Assembly (NCBI GenBank): GCA_965199185.1
Contig: CBDAQW010000013.1
Coordinates: 208,936 to 272,935, forward strand
Length of the DNA: 64,000 nt
DNA from: Endozoicomonas sp965199185
GTDB lineage: Bacteria; Pseudomonadota; Gammaproteobacteria; Pseudomonadales; Endozoicomonadaceae
Reading direction: 5' to 3'
In this document: piece after piece, positions 36,174 through 46,066 of the stretch
Position numbering within the stretch: position 1 is the stretch's first letter
Layout of the letters: every line of letters begins with the position of its first letter
The notes under the pieces: model-generated
Databases searched by the model: none
Seen by the model: the letters and a program-made list of their open reading frames with translations, nothing else
What the model was told of the DNA's origin: nothing
Made by a program: the position numbers and the translations under genes

Positions 36174-37673
36174 GTGTCTCACGATATTCTCAAGAATATA
36201 TTTAACTTGCTGTCTATGGCCTGGCGCCGACGTTACATGATTGTTATCCCTGTGCTGATCATGCCCATTGTCGGCTTTGGGGTCAGTTTTATGGCGCCAA
36301 AATTCTACGAAGCACATACCACGATTCTTTTGCAGGATACCAGTGAGCTAAATCCAATCCTTGAAGATTTCTCCGTTTCTACCAGCCTTGAAGAACGGCA
36401 GGCTGCCCTGAAAATCTTGCTGAAAAGCCGAAAAGTTCTTGGTGCCGTGGCGGAAGATATGAAGTACATCACCAAGGAATCCACCAGAGAAGAAGTGGAT
36501 GAACAGATTGATGAGCTGTCCCGCTCATTGTCCATTGTCTTTGGTGGCGAGCTGGTCAAAATTTATTATCGCAGTGAAAACAAACGGGATATAGAAACAC
36601 TGCTCAATACCGTCACCAAACATTTTTTAAGTCTGGTTCTGGCACCCCAGAAATCCTGGCAGAAAACCTCAACCTCATTCCTGAAAGAGCAGGTAGATCG
36701 GCAGAGAGAATCACTAAAAATCTCTGAACAGGCGCTAGCAGATTACAAAGCACAGTACGCACTTGAGTTGCCTCAGTTGCATCAGGCCAATGTCACCCGA
36801 CTGAGCGAACTGCGACAGGCTCTGATGGAAAAGCAAACTGATCTTGCCGGTGCTGAAGCCGCTCTGGAAGAGTTCAATAATAATCTGGTCCAAACCAACC
36901 CGGTGATCGGCAAGCTGGAAGAACGGGTTATTCAGACGCAAACCACACTGAGCATGTTGCGCTCCAAGTATACAGAGAGGCACAGCAAGGTTCAGGCGGC
37001 CATACGGGAGCTTGAGCGGCTTGAGCTCGAACGTCAGCGACTGGTCGCCCAGAGCAGGAACTTACAGGCGGAAGATATCAAGCGGTTATGGAATCTGGCG
37101 GCGTCAACACCATCAGGTTCCGGTGAAAATAATCAGGCTCAAACCAATGTTCTGGCTTCGCAGCTACAGGCCGTTCAGGACGCAAACGCCAAAGTCACCA
37201 GTTTGCGGAACGAAGTAAAAAGCCTGGAGAAAATGTCCAATGAGCTGTTTGCCAAAGTCCAGTCTTTTGCTCAGGTTGAACGTAATCTGGTGGAGTTAGA
37301 GCGAGACTTCAATATCAAACAAAAGCTCTACGACGACTTTCTTAACCGATATGAACTGGCACGAGTTACCAGTGACCTTGGCACTTATGAAGAGTCAGAG
37401 CGAGTCCAGATTATTGACCAACCATTTACGCCCAGTAGTCCTAATAAATTGCCTGCCGCATTATTTATTGTTGCCGGGCTCTTTGCTGGCTTAGGCATAG
37501 GCACAGGATTATCCGCTATTGCTGAGATATCAGATACTACGTTAAGACTTCAGGAAACCGTTGAAAAAATGGCCGGAGTCCCGGTATTGACCCGCTTGCC
37601 GGCTATGCCTCACGCCCCTTTGCTGAGCTATGATTCAGCGTCCGATAAATTCAATGGGGGGGCTACTACATGA
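36174..37673 (+). CDS. GumC/Wzz-type polysaccharide co-polymerase
   Basis: The GTG at 36174 is chosen because GGGGGG lies 6 bases upstream; TTG at 36168 is an in-frame alternative. The 499-residue protein has an N-terminal membrane segment (RRRYMIVIPVLIMPIVGFGVSF) with the Wzz region, long coiled coils between about 160 and 380, and a second membrane segment near the C-terminus preceded by the Pro-rich FTPSSPNKLPAALF motif. No kinase domain follows, so the separate ATPase at 22698-23405 may act with it. This class controls chain length in Wzx/Wzy systems. The stop overlaps the next gene by 4 bases. Confidence 0.87.
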   Translation: MSHDILKNIFNLLSMAWRRRYMIVIPVLIMPIVGFGVSFMAPKFYEAHTTILLQDTSELNPILEDFSVSTSLEERQAALKILLKSRKVLGAVAEDMKYITKESTREEVDEQIDELSRSLSIVFGGELVKIYYRSENKRDIETLLNTVTKHFLSLVLAPQKSWQKTSTSFLKEQVDRQRESLKISEQALADYKAQYALELPQLHQANVTRLSELRQALMEKQTDLAGAEAALEEFNNNLVQTNPVIGKLEERVIQTQTTLSMLRSKYTERHSKVQAAIRELERLELERQRLVAQSRNLQAEDIKRLWNLAASTPSGSGENNQAQTNVLASQLQAVQDANAKVTSLRNEVKSLEKMSNELFAKVQSFAQVERNLVELERDFNIKQKLYDDFLNRYELARVTSDLGTYEESERVQIIDQPFTPSSPNKLPAALFIVAGLFAGLGIGTGLSAIAEISDTTLRLQETVEKMAGVPVLTRLPAMPHAPLLSYDSASDKFNGGATT

Positions 37674-38761
37674 CCCGTCCGGTGATCGCTCAAATCGTCC
37701 AGCATATGGCACCGGGTGGAATAGAAACAATGGTTCTTGATTTACAGAGCCAGGCATCCTCCCCTGAGCATGTTCATATCATCAGCCTTGAAGGCTCTTT
37801 TCAGAAAGCGGTAAATCATTGGCCGAGGTTGGCTGATAAATACCGGCTGCATTTCCTCGGCAAGCGCCCCGGCTTTCAATATAGAACGATGCTTCAACTG
37901 GCTTACCTGCTAAAGCAACTCAATGTGTCTATCATTCATACTCATCATGCAGGCCCGCTTCTGTATGGTGGCATCGCCGCAAAATTGGCTCGGTGTAAGC
38001 ACATACATACTGAACATGATGCATGGCATCTGGACAACCTAAAAAGACGAATCCTGGTCGGAACCTGTTTTCATTTACTCCGACCTGAAGTCGTGGCAGA
38101 TGCAAAACTGGTGGCAGAGAGCGTCAGGCATCATATTCCACTTAGTAGCCCCAACGTCGTGATGAACGGCATAGATACAGAAAGGTTCTGCCCCGGTGAT
38201 CAAACTAAAGCCAGGCAGCAAATTCGCTTGCCTGAAAATGTCCGCATTGTGGGTTGTGCCGCACGATTTAGCGCGGTGAAATCACTCCATCTATTGATTG
38301 ATGCTATTACCCGGATGCCCGATGATATCCATCTTGCGTTGGCTGGTGGCGGTGAACTTGAAGATAAACTCCGCCAGCAGGTCAGTGAACTAAATATCGA
38401 TCATCGAGTTCACTTTGTTGGCATGATTGATGATATGCCACAATTCTATCGGGCGATCGATATTTTCTGCATGACATCTCAGAGAGAAGGTTTACCGTCG
38501 TCGTCTCTTGAGGCTCAGGCCTGTGGCAGAACGGTTGTTCTTAGCGACGTCGGGGGATGTCGTGAGGCTGTTGACCCGAAATCTGGTGTACTGGTGCCTT
38601 ATGGGGAATCAAAGCTTCTTGATCAGGGGATACTGCATGCCCTTAAATCGGGCATCACCCTCTCATCAAGAACCTCAGCCCGTGAATTTGTCGAGAAATA
38701 CGGCAACCTGAAACGGATGATCCGCAAGTACGAGTCTCTTTATCAGGGAGGTATGTTATGA
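37670..38761 (+). CDS. Glycosyltransferase, GT4-like
   Basis: A 363-residue GT-B enzyme. It has the N-terminal HMAPGGIETMVLDLQSQ loop, the IIHTHHAGPLLYGGIAAKL acceptor-side region, then RFSAVKSLHLLIDA and SQREGLPSSSLEAQACGRTVV in the donor domain. Start and stop overlap both neighbouring genes by 4 bases (ATGA type), so the genes 36174-40628 read as one coupled unit. Sugar specificity cannot be inferred. Confidence 0.84.
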   Translation: MTRPVIAQIVQHMAPGGIETMVLDLQSQASSPEHVHIISLEGSFQKAVNHWPRLADKYRLHFLGKRPGFQYRTMLQLAYLLKQLNVSIIHTHHAGPLLYGGIAAKLARCKHIHTEHDAWHLDNLKRRILVGTCFHLLRPEVVADAKLVAESVRHHIPLSSPNVVMNGIDTERFCPGDQTKARQQIRLPENVRIVGCAARFSAVKSLHLLIDAITRMPDDIHLALAGGGELEDKLRQQVSELNIDHRVHFVGMIDDMPQFYRAIDIFCMTSQREGLPSSSLEAQACGRTVVLSDVGGCREAVDPKSGVLVPYGESKLLDQGILHALKSGITLSSRTSAREFVEKYGNLKRMIRKYESLYQGGML

Positions 38762-39990
38762 CCACCCTGTTTGTGTTCACGTTGTTTATGGCCGCCAGCC
38801 TCGTTGTTATCTATCACCATATCGGCTATCCGGTCGTGCTCAAATTAATGGCTCGAACCATTGATAATGATCTGCCTTCGTTTTATCACCGTCATTATCG
38901 AATAACACCGCTGGACCATATGTTACCCAGAGTCTGTCTGGTGATGCCTGCTTTTAATGAGGAAGAGTGCATCCAGGAAAAAATCCGCAATATTGCTGCC
39001 CTGGATTACCCTGAAAACAAACTGCGTCTGGTAATTATGTGCGATGGTTGCACCGATGATACTGCTATTCTCGCAAGAAGAACTCTACAAGAACCTGAAT
39101 GCCAGCACCTAATGGCGGATGTTGTGGAGAAATCAGCCAACTCAGGCAAAGTCGCTATCATTAACGAGGTCATACACTCATGCGATTGCGATGTCATTGC
39201 GCTTTCCGATGTTTCTGCGCTGCTATCTATCGACGGTTTATTAATTGCAGCCGCCCAGCTCAGTGATAATGACACCGGCATGGTCTGTGGCTGTTACTAT
39301 TTCTTCCAGTCGCTCAGTGTGGGTGAACAGGCTTACTGGCATTATCAACGCAAGATAAAGGTTCAGGAAAGTGCAATGGGAGCGACGCTCGGCGTTCATG
39401 GCGCCTTTTATGCGTTCAGAAGAGAGCTGTTTGAAGAACTCCCCGCTGATACTATCAATGATGATTTCACCTTACCCGTTTCCATCATTATGCAAGGTTA
39501 TCAGTGCCTTTATGATCCGAGAATCACCGTTCTGGAGCTGGAGCAGGCCAGCAATGAAGCAGACTTCCGACGGCGCAAACGAATTGCTGCCGGGAATATT
39601 CAACAGGCTATCCGCCATATAGGCTTGCTTCATCCACGCTATGGCAAGATTGCCTTCAATTTCCTTTCAGGAAAATTTCTGCGCCCGTTGATGCCGGTTT
39701 TCTTGCTTCTGGTATTGCTGACATCTGCCGAGCTGGCTCGAAGCTTTGGTGTATTTCAGGTTATTTTCTGGAGTCAATGCGCACTCTATTCAATGACTGC
39801 CTGGTATCTATTGAGCAAATATCAGCCCCGGTACCGGTTACTTAAAGTTATTTTCTATATCTTATCTGGCCACATTGCTATGGCTTTCGGGCTTATCCGG
39901 TATGTGTCAGGCCATGAAAAAGGAAAGTGGAAAAAGATTCAAAAAAAATCACAGGGAAGTACTGGTAGTAAACAAGGAGTATCACAATGA
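38758..39990 (+). CDS. Membrane glycosyltransferase, GT2-like
   Basis: A 410-residue enzyme with an N-terminal membrane segment, a GT-A domain (CLVMPAFNEEECIQEKI, MCDGCTDDT as DxD-type motif, DVIALSDVSA, NDDFTLPVSIIMQGYQ) and two to four C-terminal hydrophobic segments. This is the layout of processive-type or Dpm/HAS-like family 2 transferases; the QxxRW motif typical of processive members appears only as RRKRIAAGNIQQA, so it may be non-processive. It should act on a lipid-linked or nascent polysaccharide at the inner membrane. Overlaps both neighbours by 4 bases. Confidence 0.83.
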   Translation: MTTLFVFTLFMAASLVVIYHHIGYPVVLKLMARTIDNDLPSFYHRHYRITPLDHMLPRVCLVMPAFNEEECIQEKIRNIAALDYPENKLRLVIMCDGCTDDTAILARRTLQEPECQHLMADVVEKSANSGKVAIINEVIHSCDCDVIALSDVSALLSIDGLLIAAAQLSDNDTGMVCGCYYFFQSLSVGEQAYWHYQRKIKVQESAMGATLGVHGAFYAFRRELFEELPADTINDDFTLPVSIIMQGYQCLYDPRITVLELEQASNEADFRRRKRIAAGNIQQAIRHIGLLHPRYGKIAFNFLSGKFLRPLMPVFLLLVLLTSAELARSFGVFQVIFWSQCALYSMTAWYLLSKYQPRYRLLKVIFYILSGHIAMAFGLIRYVSGHEKGKWKKIQKKSQGSTGSKQGVSQ

Positions 39991-40628
39991 AAGAAACCAC
40001 CTATGTTCACCCTCTCACTTCGATTGGTAAGAGGGTTATGGATGTAGCTATTGCATTAATTGGCCTGATTATCACTCTGCCACTGTTTCCGTTGATAGCG
40101 CTTGCGATAAAGCTGGATAGTCGGGGACCGGTTATCTATCAGCAACTGCGCATTGGTTATCAGAAAGACAGCTATATCAGCCTGTTTATGATGAAGAAGT
40201 TCAGAAGCATGCGCACCGATGCAGAAGATAGTACCGGGCCTGTCTGGGCACAGAAAAATGATCCCCGTATCACCCGGGTGGGTAACTTCCTGCGTAAAAG
40301 CCGACTGGATGAATTACCTCAGTTATGGAATGTACTGATTGGTGATATGTCGATTGTAGGGCCAAGACCTGAACGCCCGGGTATGTGCAGTAAGCTGGAA
40401 GTGAATATCCCCTTTTATTCCGAGCGCACTTATGATGTGATACCAGGTATTACCGGGCTGGCTCAGGTCAGCCTGGGGTATGATGAAACCATCGAAGATG
40501 TGCGCACCAAGGTTGCTTATGACCATGCTTATGCACTGTCTCTGAGCAGTCCCTGGGAGTGGTTGAAGATGGATATCTCAGTGATGTTCAGAACCTTCAC
40601 TGTGATGATTCTGGGGCGCGGTCAGTAA
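39987..40628 (+). CDS. Initiating sugar transferase (undecaprenyl-phosphate glycosyl-1-phosphate transferase)
   Basis: This small monotopic family starts polysaccharide synthesis by moving a sugar-1-phosphate onto undecaprenyl phosphate. The 213 residues have one membrane segment (about 18-40), then DSRGPVIYQQLRIG, MKKFRSMRTDAE, NDPRITRVGNFLRKSRLDELP and GDMSIVGPRPERPG, all hallmark motifs. It lacks the N-terminal multi-helix part of WcaJ, so it is of the compact PglC/EpsL type. It is the last gene of the rightward exopolysaccharide block and converges with the YvcK-like gene 22 bases on. Confidence 0.93.
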   Translation: MKETTYVHPLTSIGKRVMDVAIALIGLIITLPLFPLIALAIKLDSRGPVIYQQLRIGYQKDSYISLFMMKKFRSMRTDAEDSTGPVWAQKNDPRITRVGNFLRKSRLDELPQLWNVLIGDMSIVGPRPERPGMCSKLEVNIPFYSERTYDVIPGITGLAQVSLGYDETIEDVRTKVAYDHAYALSLSSPWEWLKMDISVMFRTFTVMILGRGQ

Positions 40629-40650
40629 ACGATCGCGGTTTTAGTATTGG

Positions 40651-41562
40651 TTAAGTCATCAAATGCTGAGTTGCCAGAAGATCCAAAGCATCTCGCAGTG
40701 CTTCACGGTTATGAGTACCCGGTTGAAAGGTGTCGCCCAGAGTTTTGATCTGCACATCGCATTTAGCTTTTCCTGGTAGAGATCGTTCTGAAGGCCAGAG
40801 CAGCACATCGGGATACAATCCGGTCAGCTGTTCCATCCACTCCAGTTTCTCAATAATAGTCATGTGACTCATGGATGTCTGCTCCGGATGGATATTCCCA
40901 AGAAACACTTTTATTGCAGAACTGTCTTTCACGGCTTTTGCCAATTCAGGCATTAACAAAGCAGGCAGAATACTGGTCATAAAGCTGCCTGGACCGAGGA
41001 TAATCATATCCGCCTCCGACAAAGCCATAACCGCTTCTTTAGTTGGAGAAATTTCGGGAATCAGCATTAACGCTTCGGGACGATGCTGCAAGGCATCAAT
41101 AGTTGTTTCCCCCTGTACTTCCTGACCAGAAACCAGTGCGCCCAAAGCCGCTGGCTCTTCAGACATAGGAACAAGCTGAGCTTCTACCTGCAACATCTGA
41201 CGAATCAGATTTACGGCATCCAGAGGGCGAATCACCATCTGGTCAAGCGCCAGCAAAATGAGATTGCCCAGGTTGTGCCCGGTCAGTTCGCCACTGTTCT
41301 TGAAGCGGTACTCAAAGAGGATTCGGGAAAGATTTGGACTATCGGCACATAACTGATTGAGACAGTTACGAAGGTCACCCCAGGCAATGCAACCACTGGC
41401 TTCACGAAGCCTGCCAGTAGAGCCGCCATCGTCAGTGGTTGCTACAATGCCGGATAACCGACTGCCCAGAAAACTCAGGCTCGCCATGACTCGGCCAAGC
41501 CCATGACCACCACCAATAGCAACGACCCGACGGAATTTATAAAGTGCTTGTACTGATTGCAT
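40651..41562 (-). CDS. yvcK: YvcK/CofD-family UDP-sugar-binding protein
   Basis: YvcK-type proteins bind UDP-GlcNAc and influence carbon flux to cell wall precursors; the CofD branch is a transferase in F420 synthesis. The 303 residues have VVAIGGGHGLGRVMASL, SGIVATTDDGGSTGRLR and GDLRNCLNQL, then GHNLGNLILLAL and the later LGPGSFMTSILPALLM. These fit the YvcK subgroup, and F420 enzymes are not expected in this lineage. It lies beside the exopolysaccharide operon but on the other strand. A nucleotide-sugar role would fit that setting; this is inference. Confidence 0.85.
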   Translation of the reverse strand: MQSVQALYKFRRVVAIGGGHGLGRVMASLSFLGSRLSGIVATTDDGGSTGRLREASGCIAWGDLRNCLNQLCADSPNLSRILFEYRFKNSGELTGHNLGNLILLALDQMVIRPLDAVNLIRQMLQVEAQLVPMSEEPAALGALVSGQEVQGETTIDALQHRPEALMLIPEISPTKEAVMALSEADMIILGPGSFMTSILPALLMPELAKAVKDSSAIKVFLGNIHPEQTSMSHMTIIEKLEWMEQLTGLYPDVLLWPSERSLPGKAKCDVQIKTLGDTFQPGTHNREALRDALDLLATQHLMT

Positions 41563-41628
41563 GGGAGCGGTAATTTGTTGGAATTAATACTAAAATTATA
41601 AGGCAGCACTATAACCAACTTCAAAGCC

Positions 41629-43149
41629 TTATGTGAGCTCGCTCGCAATTTTTTCGGAAGAAAGTTTTGATTCAATATAAGCGGCTAAATGCGCCTGCTG
41701 CAGTTTATTCAGGTACAAACCCAGTTTGCTGCGTCGCCAGAGTAAATCATCGACCCTTCTTACCCATTCATTCTGAATCAGATAATCCACTTCAATCTGA
41801 TACAAGCCTGCCCCAAAGTGTTCTCCAAGATCGGCCAGATTCTCACAACCCGACAACATTCTGAAAGCAAGAGAGCCGTAGCTAACTGAAAATCGCTGAA
41901 TAATGTTTTCTGGTAACCAGCAGTACTGATCTTTCAATTGGTCTTTACACTCTGTCTGATTCTGAGCACCAGGTAACCGGCTGGTTGCCGTCCAAGCAGA
42001 GCCCATTTCCGGGAAATATTGAGTCAGGCTCTCTACAGCATGTTCCGCGAGCTTTCTATAGGTTGTCAGCTTGCCTCCAAATATGGACAGTAAAGGGGTT
42101 TTACCCTGTACATCGTCCACTTCAAAGGTATAGTCCCGCGTTACTGCCTGAGGGTCACTGGATTCGTCTTCACAAAGAGGACGCACGCCGGAATAGGTCC
42201 AGACAATATCTTCTGGAGCAATCTGCTGTTTGAAATGATGGTTAACCACATTACAAAGATAACTTTTTTCATCTTCTGAACAACTCGCCTGAAATGGGTT
42301 ACCTTCATATTCCACATCCGTTGTTCCCACCAACGAAAACTTGTCCAGATAAGGAATGACAAACACGATTCGCTGATCGTCGTTTTGCAGAATATAGGAT
42401 CTTTCTTCTTCATGAATCCGGGGCACAATGATATGACTGCCTTTGACCAGACGAATATTTCGTGGTGATTTTTGCTGCAAACTACTCTGGATAAAGTCTG
42501 TAACCCAGGGGCCTGCCGCATTGACCAGTGCTTTGGCTTTTACAGTCAATGTGTTGCCGGTGATTTCATCACGAAGTTCAATATGCCATTGCCCATCCTT
42601 CCGGATAGCGGAACAGGCTTTGGTTCTGGCAAAGACTTTGCCACCACGCTCACGCAGAGAAATCGCATTAAGAACCACCAGCCGGGCATCATCTACCCAG
42701 GCATCGGAGTACTCGAAGCCTTTTTTGAAATCTGATCTTAATGCCGAGTCATGATTAAAACTGACCGTGTGACTGCCTGGTAGTGTTGTCCGTGTACTCA
42801 AGTGATCGTAAAGAAACAATCCGGCTCTGATCATCCAGACCGGACGCAGCTGCGGCCGATGAGGTAAACAAAAGCGAAGTGGCCAGGCAATGTGTGGTGC
42901 CATTCTGAGTAATACTTCCCGTTCTGCCAGTGCTTCTTTCACCAGTCTGAACTCATAGTGTTCCAGATACCGCAATCCGCCATGAATCAACTTACTGCTG
43001 GAGGAGGAGGTGGCGCCAGCCAGATCACCCATTTCACAGAGCCCCACCTTTAACCCTCTTCCAGCAGCATCAACCGCTACACCAACACCATTGATACCAC
43101 CTCCGACCACAAAGAGGTCAAAGGGTTCAGACTGCGGGGACATACTCAT
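41629..43149 (-). CDS. glpD: Aerobic glycerol-3-phosphate dehydrogenase
   Basis: GlpD oxidises glycerol-3-phosphate to dihydroxyacetone phosphate at the inner membrane, passing electrons to quinone. The 506-residue protein has the FAD-binding VVGGGINGVGVAVDAAGRG near residues 14-32, GATSSSSSKLIHGGLRYLE, GVRPLCEDESSDPQAV and FGGKLTTYRKLAEHA. All are diagnostic of the GlpD family, and the length is normal. GlpF, GlpK and GlpR are not nearby. The start at 43149 has GGGAG upstream; a second ATG two codons on is possible. Confidence 0.95.
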   Translation of the reverse strand: MSMSPQSEPFDLFVVGGGINGVGVAVDAAGRGLKVGLCEMGDLAGATSSSSSKLIHGGLRYLEHYEFRLVKEALAEREVLLRMAPHIAWPLRFCLPHRPQLRPVWMIRAGLFLYDHLSTRTTLPGSHTVSFNHDSALRSDFKKGFEYSDAWVDDARLVVLNAISLRERGGKVFARTKACSAIRKDGQWHIELRDEITGNTLTVKAKALVNAAGPWVTDFIQSSLQQKSPRNIRLVKGSHIIVPRIHEEERSYILQNDDQRIVFVIPYLDKFSLVGTTDVEYEGNPFQASCSEDEKSYLCNVVNHHFKQQIAPEDIVWTYSGVRPLCEDESSDPQAVTRDYTFEVDDVQGKTPLLSIFGGKLTTYRKLAEHAVESLTQYFPEMGSAWTATSRLPGAQNQTECKDQLKDQYCWLPENIIQRFSVSYGSLAFRMLSGCENLADLGEHFGAGLYQIEVDYLIQNEWVRRVDDLLWRRSKLGLYLNKLQQAHLAAYIESKLSSEKIASELT

Positions 43150-43244
43150 TATTATTCACTCCCGATAATCAACGAACATGAACGAAAATATAGCAACTAT
43201 TGTGAGCTTATAGTGTGAAGCAGCGTAAATCCAATAAAAATGAC

Positions 43245-43283
43245 AAAAAAAAGGAACAACCGCTAAAAAAACAGTTGTTCCTT
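43245..43283 (-). terminator. Rho-independent terminator of the secretin gene
   Basis: On the minus strand AAGGAACAAC pairs with GTTGTTCCTT (plus coordinates 43274-43283 and 43251-43260) and is followed by a run of eight T residues. It lies 18 bases after the secretin stop at 43301. Confidence 0.9.
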
Positions 43284-43300
43284 TATTGTTCTTCTGGAAA

Positions 43301-45418
43301 TCAGGTTCTTTCAATACCAACAATGCGTGGGCTGATCAAGAATAAACGAACCTGCTTATTTTTTTGCACCTTGTCAGCTTTAAACAGCTCACCAAGAACC
43401 GGTAAATCACCCAAAACAGGCACTTTGGTGGAATACTCATTTTCGGTTTCTTTATAGAAACCACCTACCAGCAGACTTTCATTCTCATTCACTATGGCTT
43501 GAGTGCTGATAGAACTATTCTTCACCGATGGCAGAGCTTGCCCACCCCCTCCTTGATCACCTGAGCCATCCTGAATATTGATGCTCATATGAATTCGCCG
43601 ACCAAGATCTTCCTTGACGATACGGGGAGTAACCTGAACAACAGTACCTGAAGTAACCGGGAAGAGTTCGGCGTCTTCATTGCTGGCAACAGAAACATAA
43701 AAGGTGCTGCTACTGTCCAGAACAGCCTCAAGGTTGTCCAGCGTCAGAATGGATGGCTTGGATATCACTTTTAGTTTGCCCTCCTCTGCCAGAAGATTAA
43801 CCCGGGCATTGAAGTTACTAAAATTGGCCTGAATGATGGTGGAGTATGAGGGTAACCGGCTGCCGTCGGCATCCGGTGTAGGGTTAAACTGGAAATCACT
43901 GGAAGTATCACCGGCATTCCATTCCACGCCCAGAGCATCCAATTTATCGGTATCAATATCAATAATGGAGATACTGACCTCAATCTGCGAAGTGGGTTTA
44001 TCCAGCGAATTGATCAACTCTTTATACATAGGCATCTTTGATTCAAGATCATGGACAATAATAGCGTTCAATCTCGGATCTGCATTGATATACACCTTTT
44101 CAGCTTCTGCGCCCTGGTTCAAAGCGGGGGCATTATTTGCCAGCGCGTCAGCAGAGGTTTTATTTTCACCAGACTGGGTAACACTTTGCACAGGCGCAAC
44201 AGTTGGGTTGGCAATATTTGTTCTGGTGATCTGTGCCACACCACCGCCGCTGATAATACTTTCCAGTATGGCTGCGACTCCGGGAATCGTTACCTTTTGC
44301 CCACGGAACTGAAAACTCTTATTCGTTGCCCAGGCATATTTCAGCCGGAAGGTTTTAACCGTCAGCTTACTCTTCTGACGCTCTCCCTCCTTTTCATCCA
44401 GCAGCATAGACGTCTGAGCTACCAGATCAACATATCTTGGAGGACCCGAGACAAATACCAACCCTTCCTTTTCCTGAGCTTTCCAGAAAAACCGCCCATC
44501 CCAGATACCAATTTTTTTCAGGGTTGCTTTAAATTGATCAGCACTCAGGTAATTAAGGTTAATAATTCGCTGACTGGCCGCATTGCCGTTATAGACGTAC
44601 AGCGTGTGCCCATCAAAATACCAGATAAAGCCGTAGATATTGGCCATATGATCGAGAAAATCCACCGGCGTCAGGGGTCCGATTTTACCGTTTACCTCAC
44701 CGGAAACATCTTCTGCAATAATCGTGGGGACATAATAGCTGGCGGCAAAGTTCTGAATAACATCCACCAGTTTTTCTCCGCCCCCAAAGTAGGCATAAGG
44801 TCGGTCACTGAAAGCATCTAATGCGGGTGATGCACTATCGTCAATCTGCTCTTCAGTACTTTGCTCTGCGTCATTATTCCCTTCATTTTTTTCTGACACT
44901 GCCTCAGCCAACGCATTGGCATTATCTGACTCAATCAATGGTTGATGCAGTGTCGGATTAAGCTCCGGAAGCTTTTCTAACTGCGGATAATTATAATCAG
45001 GCTCGTTAGTAGGAAGAATACTGCCTTGAGTATTAATGTATTCCTGAAGTTGATAATAATCTTCCGGTGTCGGTTTCACGGATGTAGGGGGGAAATCTTT
45101 AGCGTTTAAAGGTTGCGATGATTCAACAGGCTTAGTCTGAGATGTTGAGGTACTTACTGGCTGACTTGCAGGCTTAATATCTTCCGGAAAGTAAATCACC
45201 TGACCAACGTCAAGGCGGGTTGGATTTTCCATTTTGTTGTATTCAACCAATTCCTGAAACTCAAAGCCATAGTTTCTCGCAATGATTGAAAGCGTTTCGC
45301 CAGGGCGCACTGTATGCTTTCTGGTTTGAGGTTCTTCCGAAGACCAGTTTCCGGGAACATCCACTGTCCATACCAGTAAACAGAGAGTAAAAAAATGGAT
45401 GACTTTTTTAAAGCTCAT
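43301..45418 (-). CDS. sctC: Type III secretion outer-membrane secretin with N-terminal LysM domain
   Basis: SctC-family secretins form the outer-membrane ring of the injectisome. The 705 residues begin with a signal sequence (about 1-25), then a LysM peptidoglycan-binding domain (about 34-78: HTVRPGETLSIIARNYGFEF..., VGQVIYFPED). A Ser/Pro/Glu-rich linker runs to about 205. Then come the N0/N1 domains (YFGGGEKLVDVIQNFAASY; MANIYGFIWYFDGHTLYVY), the N3 region and the secretin core (VSISIIDIDTDKLDALGVEW; TVVQVTPRIVKEDLGR; LLVGGFYKETENEYSTKVP; PVLGDLPVLGELFK). N0 wording and the neighbouring SctXYV genes point to type III rather than type II or IV pili. A LysM domain fused to such a secretin is unusual to my knowledge. 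No pilotin gene is seen. Confidence 0.85.
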   Translation of the reverse strand: MSFKKVIHFFTLCLLVWTVDVPGNWSSEEPQTRKHTVRPGETLSIIARNYGFEFQELVEYNKMENPTRLDVGQVIYFPEDIKPASQPVSTSTSQTKPVESSQPLNAKDFPPTSVKPTPEDYYQLQEYINTQGSILPTNEPDYNYPQLEKLPELNPTLHQPLIESDNANALAEAVSEKNEGNNDAEQSTEEQIDDSASPALDAFSDRPYAYFGGGEKLVDVIQNFAASYYVPTIIAEDVSGEVNGKIGPLTPVDFLDHMANIYGFIWYFDGHTLYVYNGNAASQRIINLNYLSADQFKATLKKIGIWDGRFFWKAQEKEGLVFVSGPPRYVDLVAQTSMLLDEKEGERQKSKLTVKTFRLKYAWATNKSFQFRGQKVTIPGVAAILESIISGGGVAQITRTNIANPTVAPVQSVTQSGENKTSADALANNAPALNQGAEAEKVYINADPRLNAIIVHDLESKMPMYKELINSLDKPTSQIEVSISIIDIDTDKLDALGVEWNAGDTSSDFQFNPTPDADGSRLPSYSTIIQANFSNFNARVNLLAEEGKLKVISKPSILTLDNLEAVLDSSSTFYVSVASNEDAELFPVTSGTVVQVTPRIVKEDLGRRIHMSINIQDGSGDQGGGGQALPSVKNSSISTQAIVNENESLLVGGFYKETENEYSTKVPVLGDLPVLGELFKADKVQKNKQVRLFLISPRIVGIERT

Positions 45419-45679
45419 CAGACGCGTGCCTCCATGCTCATGCCCTAAAGCTTATTCAACAGCCAGAATGAATAATTTTAGTGAATTCAATTTATCATAT
45501 TGCCAGCCAAGCGTACCTCAGTCTACCAGTTAGATTTGGTTTTATTATTAAAAATGCCGTTTTTTAAAACAAATGCATCGACGTATAAGTTCGCTATAGA
45601 GAATTTATAGGAATGGCCGATGACTTTCTCAGTTCTTCCTCTGTTCTTTCAAATTGACTTCAAACAAAAGGGGCAAACC

Positions 45680-46054
45680 ATGGCATCTATTTCTTTCGAT
45701 AACGGTATTTCTGGTGTTTCACGGGTAAGCTCTGAGATTATTGATAAAGACTTTCCAAAAACCAAATCTTCTATGAAGCCCTCTGGCGAACATGTTCCTG
45801 CTCAGTTCTGGAAAATACTGGAAATGAACCGGACCTTTGCTAATCGGGAATTAATCTTCGCCACCAATGTTGCCGGTAAAAATCTGACTCTTTCGCCGGA
45901 AGAACACCACATGATGACCGATATGGCGATCTCTGTATTAAGTCGCCATATCAAAGACGGGCCAGAAATCAGCCCTGCACTGGCCATACTTCAGGAATCA
46001 AAATCCCTGCAAGAAGAGTTAATGATGAGCCGCAACGTACTACTCGCAGGCTAA
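45680..46054 (+). CDS. SctX (YscX)-like type III secretion protein
   Basis: The ATG at 45680 follows AAGGGG by 6 bases and gives a 124-residue protein beginning MASISFDNGISGVSRV. A longer frame from 45620 has no site. Sequence alone is not diagnostic. The call rests on order: in Yersinia-type systems yscX, yscY and yscV are consecutive, and here a short gene, a TPR-like short gene and sctV follow in the same order, all rightward. YscX is a small secreted or export-apparatus-associated protein whose chaperone is YscY. The C-terminal half is helical, as in YscX. It is divergent from the secretin gene across about 260 bases. Confidence 0.6.
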   Translation: MASISFDNGISGVSRVSSEIIDKDFPKTKSSMKPSGEHVPAQFWKILEMNRTFANRELIFATNVAGKNLTLSPEEHHMMTDMAISVLSRHIKDGPEISPALAILQESKSLQEELMMSRNVLLAG

Positions 46055-46066
46055 AGGAGCAAAATC

